The notes beneath the pieces are model-generated. The model had not been told where the DNA came from and ran no database searches. It worked only from the letters and a program-made list of their open reading frames with translations. Positions 1 to 13,191 of a stretch of 64,000 bases of DNA are shown piece after piece (position 1 is the first letter of the stretch; each line of letters starts with the position of its first letter). The stretch is taken from assembly GCA_965153455.1 (NCBI GenBank), contig OZ234495.1, positions 12,334,875 through 12,398,874 of the forward strand, in the 5' to 3' direction. The position numbers were made by a program, and so were the translations under genes. Origin of the DNA: Sphagnum compactum (lineage: Eukaryota; Bryophyta; Sphagnopsida; Sphagnales).

Positions 1-265
1 GGGTTGCATTTGTCACACGCCTAAATGGCGTGCCTCCTTGTGCATCCCGGGGGGCGTGATGGCTACTAGTAGTTCTTGTTGTCGGGTTGCATTTGTCACA
101 CGCCTCCTAAATGCGATGTGCCTCCCTTGTGCGTCCAAGGGAGTGTGATGGCTACTACTAGTTCTCGTTGTCGGGTTGCATAATTTTTGTCGCACCTAAA
201 TTTCTTGCCTCCCCTTGTTTGTGCAAAGCTTTGATGGGTTGCTCAGGTTCTTGTTCATTGCCCCT
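1..265. repeat. Left-edge tandem repeat, about 85-bp unit, three diverging copies
   Basis: Units start at about 1, 84 and 173, each opening with GGGTTGCAT. The first two share a TGTCACACGCCT segment, a CCTCC..TTGTG segment and a GTGATGGCTACTA segment; the third is decayed. The array is cut by the window edge, so its real length is unknown. No protein is supported in it. Confidence 0.75.
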
Positions 266-332
266 TTGGCCATGGTCTCCCCCCCCTTCCTTTCCTTTGT
301 CCCCTTGAACACACATTGAGCAACCTTGCATT

Positions 333-470
333 TTAATTGAAACATCGCACATCTCATCATTGCAAAAAAATTTAATTAATTAATTAATTGAAACACTACA
401 CACATCTTGTAATTGCAAAAAATTAATCAATTAATTAATTGAAACACCACACACATCTTGTAATTGCAAA
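333..470. repeat. AT-rich tandem repeat, about 60-bp unit
   Basis: Three successive copies of a unit that reads TTAATTGAAACA, then a CACAT segment, then a run of A (for example TTGTAATTGCAAAAAA). It directly follows the left-edge array and appears to be non-coding. Confidence 0.65.
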
Positions 471-481
471 AAAAAATAAAA

Positions 482-512
<31 letters not shown>

Positions 513-976
513 GTTGTGAGGGAAACAACAAAGGGAGTGAACTTAGGTGGAATTCATCATTAAGAAGTAGACTCTTTTTTTCCCTTGACAGCACAAAACA
601 GACTTCAATTGTTTGAGAAGACTTATATATATAGCAAAACTCAACTCAATATGTTTTGAGTATTAGGCTACTCAGAAGTCTCAACTTTTGGGAACCTTTT
701 GAAGAAGGCTCATAATAATAACTCTTCTCTTCTTCCTTTTTTTCCAACTCCTCAGCAAAACTCGAGCAACAACAACTACTCTACTACTACTAGCTCATGA
801 GTACTAACATATACAACTATATCCGAATCATTCATACTCACACGCACATGGCAGGTGATTCAATTATGAAATTATGCTCCAAAAGAACAAAAGACCACAA
901 ATTGGAATCCATTTGGATCATAGAAAGGATTAAATGATGAAGGGCGGCTCAATGTAAACAAACAAGAGGCTACTAG

Positions 977-1013
977 CTAGGTAGGTAGGTAGGTAGGTAG
1001 ATAGGTAGGTAAG
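977..1013. repeat. GTAG tetranucleotide microsatellite
   Basis: Uninterrupted GGTA/GTAG repeats with one variant ATAG. The same tetranucleotide recurs, on either strand, near 8340, 20152 and 25295. Confidence 0.85.
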
Positions 1014-4000
1014 GTACATAACTTTAGGTGCCACTCAATTCATGACCCCTAACTCACTAATATATGCACCTCATTTAACCCATGGTTAGACAAGGGGGGG
1101 AGTGGGCGGGGGGGAAATAGTCTTGGTCCAATGGCATGGGTATGTACCCACTTGATTACAAAGTGGGTACAAAGTAATCTAAGAACCATGACTATTTTCA
1201 GGAAGTGACACAAGTTTCATGTTTCAAACAACCATTGGACACACTTAAATTGGGGGGTGAAAACACCACTTCAAAACACCGTAATTTAGTGACTAGTTTC
1301 ATAAAAGGGAAATCAAAAGTAATATGAATAATTTTTTCATATTTTTTTATTTAAACCATAAATTGAAATAATAATGTTGCACATGATGACAAAAATTTTA
1401 AATAGCATTGACTGCTAATTTGCAAAACCGAAGATTGGTTATACTTGTTATAGCTCCTATTAATGTGATTGCACTCGTATGTAAACTTTAACATATATTC
1501 TTTTAGATAAATGTAAGATATATGTAATGAACAAAAAGATTATGGATGAATGAAATAATCATTTTTCATCCAATAAGGTTTTTTTTTTCTCATATACAAT
1601 TTGGAGCCAACATTTTAATGTGATGGATTTGTTGAACTAATTTGTTGTTCTAATGTGTGAGTGGTGTTTGCTTGCTTCTACAAATGATGGTTTGTTAACA
1701 TGTCACTTTTTGAGAAATTAAAATGGCAACACAAGTTGTTAATGCAAGGCACTTAGTACCTTTTATGTTTGTTTATCAAGCTTAAAATAACAATAGCCTC
1801 ATTTGATGATCACATTCTTTTATCAATTGCATTTGTGTTACTTAATATTCAAATATTCAACGTTTGTTGAGTGGGTAAAAGTTTCCACCCCATTGTTTTG
1901 AAATTATTTTGATCATAGATGAACAACTTCAATTTGATATACTAAGTTTGTTTTCATAATTGTGAAATAATGTTGCCGCTCCAATTTTTTATTTGGAGTT
2001 ATGGTAGTGGTTTGGTGCAAGCATTTTAACATAGTTGTTCTAATGTAAAACAACATTGTGGTGGTTTAAGGGATTTCAATTTGTAGTAGTGTTATCCTTG
2101 TCCACAAAATTTGATAATGGGGTTGTTGGATTTTGTTTTTTTGTTTTCTTCATTTATTTAGGAAGCATTATTTTTTATTCAACTTTTCATGTCAACCTTA
2201 TTGAACATGTGATTTCTTCTTTCCTCTAGCTAAGGTGCTTGTTTTAGGTCATATTTGTTTCATCGAGCTTATTCATTGTGTAATAAAGTATCACTTCTTA
2301 TGTCTATGATGTTAGTGACATCATACTAGGGCAAAACAAAGGTGACAAGTCACAAAGTCCATAATTTAAGAAAGTAAAAAGGATTTGTAACTTATTTGAC
2401 ATTGAATAGGGTGGAATGGATATTCATGTGGCATTGAAAAGGTTTATAATAAACTAGTTGAAGCATCTTTAGTGTATTTTATCCTTTACTGATTTCAAAA
2501 TAATAAGCTCCAAGTCGGCTGTAAATTCATTGTCAATAACATTGATTTCTTCAACACTTTTCCTTCATGCATAAAATGAGTGAAAACCAAAAATTTAAAA
2601 TATGGATGCATATTTTAAATTTATCCATTATGACAAGTTTTTATGTACAACTTTAAAAGCCCATTGTCAATTTCATATTATAATTTTTTTCATTATTTTC
2701 TTATTGTGCTTTTTATCATCAAATTCATTGTTTATATGGGATCCCTTCCATCATTTATATATATTAATTGGAATAAGCTACAATTGTAAAATAATAATAA
2801 TAATAAAATTATTCCATGACATCAAAAATGTTCCATCTAATGTGTTTTTAGTTTTTACTCCTCAATTTTAGTTTATGTTTTCCTACCAAGCTGGTTCATT
2901 GTTGGTTTGGTTATTTCCTTTGTTCCATATGTTGATTATGTTTTCTTCATTATCATTTATTTATTTTGTTTCTTTTATTTAAGGTATTGATTATAGTTTA
3001 TATTTTCTTATCAAACTTGTTCATACATTAGATCTTTTGTGTCCTTTGTGTAAGCTATCGATTATAGTTCATCTTTTTGTATCAAACTTGTTTGTTGCCT
3101 TGTTTTCTTATTTCCTCAATCTAGGGCATGGACTTTAGTTCATTTTTCATGTTAAGCTTGTTTGCTATCACTTTATTGAAGCAATGTGCCTCTCATAACA
3201 TCTATTACAATTTTCATGTGATGAATTAATGTGAAGTTGTTTTGTTAAGATGAAGCAATATGCACCTTCAATTTTGTTGAAAAGAAACTTGGCTCATTTG
3301 TCTAGTTGGTATCACGTTTTAATGCATCTGGTTGTTTATTCATGTTGTCAACAACACAAGAAATGAATAATGTGTTTTGTTGAGAATAAAACCATTTGAT
3401 TATTAATAATGAATTAAATTATAACATGGCTTGTTGAACTTGAAATTATAGATCAAAGAGGTCCTTTGTCCAAATTTGAATGATAAAACAAGGCCATTAA
3501 TTTTGTTCTAAACTTGCTAAAGCATGTAATAGATATTATTGTTGAATTGTCCATACTTAAAAAGATGAAATGAAATGTTTTTAGTTTAAATGTATTTTAA
3601 TTTGTAGTTAAAAAAAACATGGCCATAATCTAATATATTATGGTTAGAGTGTATGGGATGGTTGTTGATGTGGTGGAGATGTCTTTTTATTATATCATAT
3701 TGATTAGTTTTGTTGATTTTGGTTCATTTTGTTTTGATACTAATTTTGTTTTGTCTTATTTCTCATGTTATGATACTTTAAGTTCAACCTTAAAAGGTCA
3801 AATCTAAAAACAAGTTAAGTTGTAATTTTTGAAACATACATTATTGCAAGGGGCATTATTCCTATTTTGTATGTATACATTTTTTTTTGGGGCACTTTAC
3901 ATGTGATAAATGTTATAGTTGGGTTTTCTTCAACGCAAATTTCAATCCTCGTTGGGGTGCTTCAAATACTTTCACAATTTTACAACTTCATATATTTTTT

Positions 4001-6525
4001 TCCATAAGTTTTTTTTGGGGGCATATAGCCTGTGAAAAAAGAAAGACACATTCCAAAAAATTGTAACACATTATTTTAAATATTCAAATTTTAACATTTT
4101 ATATGAAATTTTAAAAGAATTTTGAAGGTTCTTAAAGATAATATTGAAAGTCTCCTCCTAATTCATCACATGCCCATTAATTAATGTGGGAATGGATCCA
4201 AGTTTAAAATAAATTGTAATGTTGCAAATGTAACCATTGTTTAATTTTACATGTCTTAATGTCAAATATCAAACTAATGTTGAAATTTTTTAATGTATTC
4301 ATATATATATATATAATATTGAAACATTTGAAAAAATATTATAATGAATATAAAATTTTAAATACTTTTTAAAAAATGTTTTGGTGTCTTAATATTTTTA
4401 CCCTATCCTAAATGATTTGAAAAATGACATAATCATGACAATTATTGAAAAGCACTTATAGATAATAATAGTTAGTACCAATTATGCAACATTAACGCAT
4501 TGAAGATTATATACAATAAACCCCCTTCATAATCATGCCCTTGGTGACCACTTTTTTTGTGACATTAACGGATTTTGATTTAAATGTCTATAGTCACATT
4601 CCATAAAAACCTTTACAAAATTATGATTATAGGCAAAAAATACCTTACATACCAATCCTTTTATGCTAAAATAAAGGTGCCAATTGTTTAAATTCTATTA
4701 TGCATTATTAGGTTTTAAAAAGGTTGTGATTTTTGCCTATTTTAATGTGATGATTTACATTGAGAATGAACTCTTCAACTATTAGCTTTTGTATCTTGTC
4801 AACTATATTTTTTTAATTACAATTTTATGTTTTCTTGGGAGGTCCACATATCTTTTGCTTGTCAGCATTAGAAAGTTGTTGTTTTTTCATTTTTTCCCAA
4901 CCAAATTCATTGTTGTTAATTTGCACAATTTGAACACAAAGCATCACTAACATTGCGAAAGAGAACTACAATTTACAAAACCCTAATATTTGTTTAAAAT
5001 TTCCCCCATTATAATCACATTCACAAAAAAAAATTTACAAACATTTTGTGCTACTACCGATAGTGACTTGAAACAATGGTGTTTCTAACTAAAACAGATG
5101 GTTACCAAAAAATGTGTGACACAAACAAGAATGTGACTAAAATGGACATGACTATAAAAGGGGTTTATTATATTTACAAAAGCCACATGCAAAATATCAA
5201 AAAAAATCACATCATCACCAAGAGATTATAACCACAACATATGTTTCAATACACAAATGAAGCATTTATATATAAAGAATACTTCATGTGTTTTTATCTT
5301 GGAACCTCACATTAACCAAACTATATGACTCCACTAAGGAATTATTATTTTCACTTGAATTTTTTTTTAGCATACATCTCATGTGTATGGTTATGAGAAA
5401 GTCTTTATTATAATCCCTAGCATGGTGACTCATCAAGTTTGCAAAACAAATGATACTTTGAACATTTGTTTTTTAATTCAATGTTTTTGTTAATCATTTT
5501 GAATAGGTCAAGGTTATCATTAAAGTTTTTATATCATACACATCTTAATCCCATCAACATGTCACACTGGATCAATTGGTCAATACTAGGTATACCCATA
5601 TTGTTTCTATTTGATTTCACCTATTTTGGGATTATCTTCAAGGTATTAAAATCTATTTATCACCATGTTTTGCAAGATTGGTGACCAACCCATATCATTG
5701 ATTGAGATAATTAATCCATTAGAATATTGATTCAAATTTCATACATTCTCGTTTATTTTATTGTGTTTGATTATGTGGTGAGATTCCTCTTTTATGAATG
5801 TTTTTGGTTTGGTTTTGGTGATTTTTTTATTCTAGAAAGTGGATCTCCATACCATGAACTCCAAAAAAATAACTTTCAACTCAAACTTTTCACACTTGAC
5901 TAACCAACAAACCTAATTGAAAATTTGCAATAGATGTTATTGTAATTTAGCTCGACATAATTTTGTAACAACACCAATAAAAGGATATCAAGAAATGAAT
6001 TGCTTGATTCCAAGGTACCTCTATGTTGGAGGATTCACCCCGTGTCGAGTAGTAAATGTTTTTGAAAACAATATTGCATTTGGTTGTGAAGCTACGAAGG
6101 TGATGAAAAGGAAATCATGGTTCTAAAATATATGAACACTATAAAAGAATCCATTGGGGGAGCCATGAGGTTGATCTACCAAAAGGAAGAAAGGAAAGGT
6201 GGGGAACGTCCTATCACCAACATAAGGAAAGTGTGAGTAATAAAAACGTGTGAAAAATGAAAAATAAAATAAAATCCTAAACCCAATGGGCAATACAAAT
6301 CCATGTCGAGAGTATAAACATAATATAATTTTAGACTTATGTTTTTGCTATTTGAAGCACCTTATGGCAAAAAGGGCTTATTAAACAAAGGTCCTTCCCA
6401 TTTGCAGAAGGGGCATCCATCAATTGGACAACCCTTTTGGTTTAAGAAAAAATATCCATTGATAACAAAGGTAGAAATTTAAGCTAGGAAAGTTATCTTC
6501 CTCAAACATAGTGATGCCCACAAAA

Positions 6526-6546
6526 GGGGGGGGGGGGGGGGGGGGG
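6526..6546. repeat. Homopolymer of 21 G
   Basis: A run of 21 consecutive G within AT-rich DNA. Length is likely polymorphic and error-prone in sequencing. Confidence 0.9.
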
Positions 6547-7990
6547 CAAGGAAGGAAGAGCCTTCACCTACACAATCACACCTAGAAAACATAACCCTAG
6601 GTAGTTAAGAAACAACTATTGAGAAACAACTAACTAGCATAGAAGGAAAGTGATGTAGACCAAAACCCATAACAAGGTTCAAAGCTAATGTTAAGTTCAA
6701 AGAGAAGCACATCACAATCAAGTCATCATCAACAAGGGAGCTTGCATTGCACCCAAGCTAATATCCTTGGTTGTTGCTTGACTCTTTTCAATAGACAACA
6801 CCAAATTATTATAGAGACAAATTTTGCATCTAATACTTTTAGGTCTCAAAATAATTACCATGAGAGTCTTACTTTACTTCTTGATTTTGATGTTAATGCC
6901 CAAGACCTCCATGTAGTAGAGCACCTTCATGTAGTATAGGGTAGATAGAGAATGTGGATTTTGTTATATAATCTTGTGTGACTACTTCTTCATGGTTGGA
7001 ATTCATTACAAAAAGAACTTCCTTGTTAGGTCTTGTTTGGAAGAGAGGGAACTTTGCATTGGAAGGAGGGAGGGATGAGAGATCCTGATGAAAAAGGGGA
7101 TGTAATGAAAACTTTTGGTGGGTTTTGTTCTTCAACACCCAAGTTTCAAGGGAATTTGGAATTTGCAGTCTGGTCTTTTCCAAAACACAGACTCTCCCCT
7201 CCCCCAAACCCTAAACCCTAAACCCCCAAACCAAACAACAATTTAAGAGCAAAAACATCCCCATTATTTCATACATAATTTGGTCCCATATTGTTGGGCC
7301 AATGCAATTGGGACTTTGGTCCCACATTACAAAGGCACATGGTTAATTTAATTTAAGGCCAACCAAGTCAAGTTTTTGGGGAGTAGCAAAATTTGGAGGC
7401 CAAAAGGCTTCAAAACTTTGTCTTGTCCCATTACATTTAAAACTCATCAATGAATTGCTTGGGATTGAAGCTCTCTCTTTTTGGGCCATGCCTTTACACT
7501 CTTTAGTAGGGCAAGGACTTGGCATTCACTTGTGTTTACTACAACACTTTCATGCATTGCTAGAACAAGCTTCAAGCTAATTGGGGGGGAGGGTGGGGGA
7601 GAGGGGGGGGAGAGAAATAGCTTGTGTTTCAAGCACATGTACAAAAAGGGTACTTAATCACTTAGAACTAGCTTAAAAGATTGGAACTTAGTACCTATTT
7701 TAATTAAAGAAGAGAAGAGAAGAGCAAGGCAAATGATTTTGATAAATTCCTTTATTTTGAATATTTTATTTTAATTAATTTCTTTTACATATATATATAT
7801 AACTTGTTGTAATATTTAAAAAATAATAATATAATCTGAAGTGCAACTACAGTTAATAAATAATCCTAAATTTTCTTTTTAAAAAAAAACACTAATGCAA
7901 ATATCATGGCATGGTCCTCATGTCCCCATTATTTGGTGGAAAGATAATTGATTACCCACCCTGGACCCTCTGAACTACTGCAGGTTATAT

Positions 7991-8054
7991 GACCTGTAAC
8001 TGGCTGTCACCAGTGACCTGCAACTGGCTGTCACCAGTGGCCTGTAACTGGCAG
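7991..8054. repeat. 24-bp minisatellite, 2.7 copies
   Basis: Units at 7991, 8015 and 8039 (partial) share GACCTG(T/C)AACTGGC followed by TGTCACCAGT; the first two differ at one base. Confidence 0.85.
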
Positions 8055-8589
8055 CTGGGAGGATATGACTTGTCTTATTAAACAGCCTCTTCCCATTATT
8101 ATTATTTATTTATTTATTAATATTATTATTAGGTCAGTTAATACCTGAAAATAACTAAAGAGGTAGGTAGCAACCTTAACAATGTAGGAGAGGGGTGTTT
8201 GTGACCTTTCACCTGACTACAGGCTGCAGCAGGTCAAAACCCTAATCTCAATACATTGATTTCATTACTTAGAGCTAATCATTTAGCCAATTGTCATGTA
8301 CATGTAGGTAGATCCCCAAAACTATAGACTAGGTAGGTCTCAAATGTAGGTAGATAGGTAGGAAAATAGGTAACTACTAAGTAAAGTAACTAGATATATG
8401 GTTTATTAGTTTATTACATGGGTAAGGGCTGTTTTTACTACCTACCTACTAACAACCCCACTTGTTGCGGTTGTTAGTAAGTAGGTAGCCAAAAAGAAAA
8501 AAAAAGCAACTGAGCTAACCATGATGGTTAACTAGGGAACTGGAACCCAACAGAAAACTGTTTCCTGACCACTTATATCATTCATCCTT

Positions 8590-10432
8590 CACGGTGCGCT
8601 GGTGGGTGCTGGTTTCACGAGAGCGAACGAACGAACACGAGAGCGAGAGAGAAGAGAAAGATTCATTCGTTCGTTGGGGGAATGAAACGGTGATTGTCCT
8701 GTGGTATCATCCATATACTCTTCCATTCATTCATCCAACGAAGCAGGTCCGTCAGTCGGAGCGGTTCGGCCGGCCTCGCGCGCGCGCGCTCTCTCTGTGT
8801 CTCTCTCTTGTGTGTCTCTCTCGGCTTGTGACGATGGCTTTGCCTTGTTGCCTTGGCTTGTGCTTGCCGCCCTTGGCACCAAAAAGCTTTACGGCAGTCA
8901 GTAATGGAGCGATGATCTAGTATCTAGTGTGTACACAGGTCCTAATGTCGACTGACCCAATGGACCCCACAGCAAGCACACCCCATCATGATGCAGCTGT
9001 GTTAATGTTCGTCGCAAATCTCGTCTGTAAAGACGTTCTGGAGGGACCCAGTCGAGGCACCAAGCAACGAGAAAAAAGACACAGAGAGAACGAGAAACCA
9101 GAGAAAGAAACAAAGAAAGAAAGAGAACGAGAGAACGAGAGTAGAGTACTTGTGCTCTAGTCTAGATGTCTGCGGCTCGCGGACCGCGCCTTAGGCCGTA
9201 GAGTCTAGGCTAAGAGGAAATGGCTACTACAGCTACTGCACGGCGGCAGTACTCGAGGTTTGGCTACTAACGACGACGTACGTTGGGTACCCAAAGATTA
9301 CCTCTGCGGGTGTTTGTAAGAGATGAGAGAAAGCGGCCGGTGGAAGTAGGCTAGTGTGTGTGCAAAACCAGTTTTATCTCATCCCTTGCCGCTGCAAACC
9401 AAGCGCTCTAGTGGTTATGGTACAAGGGATCGACCTCTTGTTGGTAGATTTGTCTAGTGGCGTTGTTGCCGCCTCTTGTCCCTAATCTTCATGCTGTGTG
9501 CTTATAGCTGGCTTGCTTGTTAGCTCTAGTTACTTAGTTGGGTGATGTGCTCATGAGCTGCATGTAGTAGTGTCGGGGTTGTTGTGGGTAGCGTCCGTTT
9601 GTAGTAAACGCTAGTAGGAAAGGCTCTACTGCAAGTTTGAGCTTTGGGTGAGGAAGGAAGGAAGGAAGGGAGAGGAGAGGAGAGGATGGGAGGGGAGAGA
9701 GAAGGGAGGGAGATCAAGGCGGCGCTGCTTGGCCTGTTGTAGTTGTAGTACTAGTACTGACGCCTGACTGACACAGACTTACTGACAAACACCGGGCCCC
9801 CGGGGAAAGGGATGTGCTCTGTATAGACGAGAAATGAGAGTGCGGGAACATGGATGTGCCGACTCGTGCACCATTTATAGTACTACTGAAGTACTTGTTG
9901 TTGCAGGTCGTGTTGAGTATCGATAGTATAAGTAGTAGCCGGAGGAGTTGTAGAAGAAGCGGCAGCGGTGGCATGTTTGGAGCAGAGGAGCTATCCGCGT
10001 GGGAGCACCTGGAAGACCGCCTGGGGGTGGCCGCGAGTATAGTAGCTGGAGCTATTGGGGGCGGGATGATGATGACGATGATGAGGAGGAGGAGGAACCG
10101 CGCCTGGCCCTGATGATTTGGATGCAGCTAGCGCCCTGGAGCTTGATCAGTATGAGCAAGCTGCTAGAACTAGTGTGAGGCCGCCGGGTGCAGCAGGCGG
10201 GATTTAGAAGTCGGCAAGATGGCAGGGAAGAAGGGTCGAAGAACGTCGACAGCCGTAGTACTTTGCTAGTTGCTGCGGGGGACGAGGTGGTGGTGGTGGT
10301 GGTGGTGCAGGAGGTGAGCATGTGGTGGTGGCCGTAGCAGGAGCTGCAGGGGGGGAGGAAGGATAGGGGTTGGGGAGTGGGAGTGAGGAGCTGCAGCAGT
10401 TGGGTGCAGGCGGAAGCGCCGCCGGCGGGGAG
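8590..10432 (+). promoter_or_regulatory. GC-rich, CT/GA-rich leader and promoter region of the IDD gene
   Basis: Composition changes sharply near 8590 from AT-rich to GC-rich with CpG-containing runs (for example at 8778-8790), CT tracts (8788-8822), GA tracts (9070-9140) and AGG tracts (9653-9720). This directly precedes the IDD start codon and probably holds the promoter and 5' leader. A plus-strand upstream ORF of 87 codons starts with ATG at 9850 and ends at 10113. The transcription start cannot be placed from sequence; a leader intron is possible because an acceptor-like TTGTTGTTGCAG ends near 9906. Confidence 0.5.
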
Positions 10433-11037
10433 ATGACATTGTCCAACATAACCTGCAGCGCATCAGCTGGGGAAGCAAGCGGCTCGTCTGGAACTCGCAC
10501 AACAGATGATGGCAACACAGCGCCGCCGGCAGCAACGCCTGCTACCACAACCACCACCGTCTCCAGTGGGCAACCTCCTGGACCAGGACAGAAGCGGAAG
10601 CGGAATCTGCCTGGGACTCCAGACCCGGAGGCGGAGGTAGTAGCGCTGTCGCCCAAGACATTGATGGCGACCAATCGCTTCGTGTGCGAGATTTGCAACA
10701 AAGGGTTTCAGCGGGACCAGAACCTGCAGTTACACCGACGGGGCCACAATCTGCCCTGGAAGTTGAGGCAGCGGAGCAGCAAGGAGATCATCCGCAAGCG
10801 CGTCTACATCTGCCCTGAGGCCTCCTGTGTGCATCACGACCCGTCGCGCGCTCTGGGCGACTTGACTGGCATCAAGAAGCACTTCTGCCGCAAGCACGGC
10901 GAGAAGAAGTGGAAGTGCGACAAGTGCTCCAAGCGATACGCTGTTCAATCCGACTGGAAAGCCCATTCCAAAACTTGCGGCACTCGAGAGTACCGCTGCG
11001 ATTGTGGAACCCTATTTTCCAGGTCGGTAGCTCACAC

Positions 11038-11083
<46 letters not shown>

Positions 11084-13191
11084 ATTGCACATTGAGGCTG
11101 TTCAGTAGGTTTGCATTCCACAACCCTAGAGACTGAGTGCTGCAGTAAGGGTTACCTGCAAATGCTTTGCTTGCTTGTTGATGGGGGAAGTTTTGCATGA
11201 TCATGATCATGATGTTGTGTGGGAGCTTGGGTGCATGCAGGAGAGACAGTTTCATCACCCATCGAGCCTTTTGTGATGCCTTGGCAGAGGAGAGTGCTCG
11301 AGTCTCAGCAGGCAAACAATATGGTGGCAGTGGTGGTGGAGACATGATGAGCAGCAGTAGTATGATGATGCAGGCGACTCAGGTAGGTGGCTCCATGTCA
11401 GTCCTTGCAGGCACACTCAGCTTGACCTCCTCTCCTCACCATGGAAACAACATGAATTTGGGCCGGGTGAGTGCAGACTCTTTGGCATCCATAGCTGCTG
11501 CCACTGGGGGGGGAGGAGGATCAGGATCAATGCAGAGGCAAGCGCCTCTGGCACCATCCATGGGAGGTGTAGGAAGGCTAGGGCATGAAGCAGCTGGGCT
11601 TTCATTGCTGCCACCACGATGGGGTCAAGCTGTTGGGAATGCAGGAGCAGCAGCTCCTGCCACAGGTGCACCAGGTCCTAGGCTATCACTATGGTTAGGA
11701 TCTGGTCCAGGACCAGCTGGGGGACTTCCAGGTCCTGGTTCACAACAGGTGCAGTTGCTTCCTGCTGCCTCAGATGTTTCTTCTTCTTCTCCTTTTCTGA
11801 TGCAACCTCCAAAGGTGGCTATGCATGATGGAGGAGCAGCAGGACTACAGCCTGCAATTCTGAACCCTCTTGAATATGATATTCCACAAGCCCCTAGACC
11901 CACCTCATCTAGTGGACTTCTTCTACCAATGGTTTCATCTGGAACTGGGAGCCTGTTTGCACATCTGTTTTCATCTGCTCCAGGGTCGACAATGCCAGGG
12001 TTGCATGGAGGCAGCAGCAGCAGTAATAATAATATTCCAGCAAACACTGCAGGTGCTGGTGCAAGCATGCTGCTGCGGGGGGGGATGGGCATATCTGGGT
12101 TTTCAGACTTCACAGCTGGTGCCAGTCAAACAGAGCGAGGAGGAGGAGGCTCTGCAACAGCAGGATTGTCTTTATCTTCATCCCTCTCTGCAGGCTTGTC
12201 AAGCTGTTCCTCAGTTTATAATGATGGGGTAGGCAGTGTACCCTCAGTATCTATGCTCTTCAATCATCAACAGCAACAACAGCAGCAGCAACAGCAGCAC
12301 ACAGCAACTGCTCAAATGTCTGCAACAGCTTTGCTACAGAAAGCAGCACAGATGGGTGCAACTGCTAGTAGTTCTTCATCCTTGCTACGAGGTTTTGGTG
12401 GAATGGGTGTGCCGGGAGATTCAAATTCCATGTCATTTTGGCAAAGCCAACAACGAATGCAAGATCAAGGCAGGGGCGCAGTCGAGCTTCCACCCAACAA
12501 GTTAAGCATGGTGCAGTCTTTGCAGCAGCAGCAGCAGATCAGACGGCCAATTGACATATCTTCAGGAGGAGGTCCTTTGGGAGTGGGCACATCAATGGGT
12601 CCATCTAACTTTGGAGGGAGCCAAGTAAGGCCAACAAATGATCATCATGTGAGGGGGGCAGCAGCAGCAGGGATGCAGGACTTCATGAATTCATTATCAG
12701 GAGGTGCTGGTCTGTTTGTAGGACCCTTGAGCAATATGCCATCCATGTTTGGACCCAATTCTGGAAATGTCACAGGAGGAATGATGCAGCCTCCTAATAA
12801 TCATCATCATCATCATCGGATGTTGCCCAATGATGTCATGGCGCACCACCACAATAACAACAACCCATACCACTCTGGGGGAGGAGGAGGTCCCATGTCT
12901 CAAGGCATGGGAGGCCAGCCTTCTTCCATGCTGCCAGGCCTTGGTGGTTCAACAAGGGGGGAAGATGGAAGTGACAGATTTACACATGACTTCCTGGGGG
13001 TCGGTGGAGCTCCAAGTGGAATGGCTGCTGCTGCTGGAGGCATGGGACGGACGCTGTCTCAACGAGATTTGGCTAGTCTTGCATCATTGGGTCCAGGGGT
13101 AGACCTCGGAGCTATTTTCAATCAAAGAGAAAACTTGCGCTCGGTTGGTGCAAGTGTCCACTCACCAGCAAAATCATGGGATGCTTCCTAA
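10433..13191 (+). CDS. INDETERMINATE DOMAIN (IDD) family C2H2 zinc-finger transcription factor
   Basis: Two exons, 10433-11022 and 11241-13191, give an 846-residue protein; the junction TCCAG/GTCGGT...GCATGCAG/GAGAGA keeps frame inside codon 197. I start at ATG 10433 because an in-frame TAG lies at 10364 and the residues after this Met (MTLSN...SGEAS-like) match the family N-terminus. Order: nuclear-localisation-like KRKRNLPG (54-61); finger 1 [10 protein letters not shown]...HRRGH (83-105); finger 2 VYICPE...FCRKH (124-155); finger 3 [18 protein letters not shown] (161-178); finger 4 [18 protein letters not shown] (187-204). The two C-terminal IDD motifs are present: [14 protein letters not shown] (556-569) and THDFLGV (778-784). 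IDD proteins bind DNA in the nucleus and often partner GRAS proteins in development. The long Gly/Ser/Gln/His-rich C-terminal half makes it larger than most seed-plant IDDs (about 400-600 aa). The family is certain; which IDD subgroup is not resolved. Confidence 0.94.
11041..11079. repeat. CT microsatellite in the IDD intron
   Basis: About 19 CT dinucleotides start 18 bases inside the 218-bp intron (11023-11240), immediately after the 5' splice site. Confidence 0.95.

Larger units (their letters stand above)
480..8590. other. AT-rich intergenic region, no supported gene
   Basis: About 8 kb of AT-rich DNA with only short chance ORFs. It holds a GTAG microsatellite (977-1013), a run of 21 G (6526-6546), a short CCCTAAA stretch near 7207-7224 and a 24-bp minisatellite (7991-8054). 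I could not recognise any coding family in it. Decayed transposon sequence is possible but not demonstrable by reading. Confidence 0.55.

Noticed and set aside
10370-10432. Upstream extension of the IDD protein to 10370
   Set aside because: The codon at 10370 is TTG, not ATG, and an in-frame TAG precedes it. The family-like N-terminus starts at ATG 10433.
10204-12113. Long minus-strand ORFs opposite the IDD gene
   Set aside because: They are shadows of GC-rich coding sequence, are Pro/Ala/Ser-rich and lack any domain.
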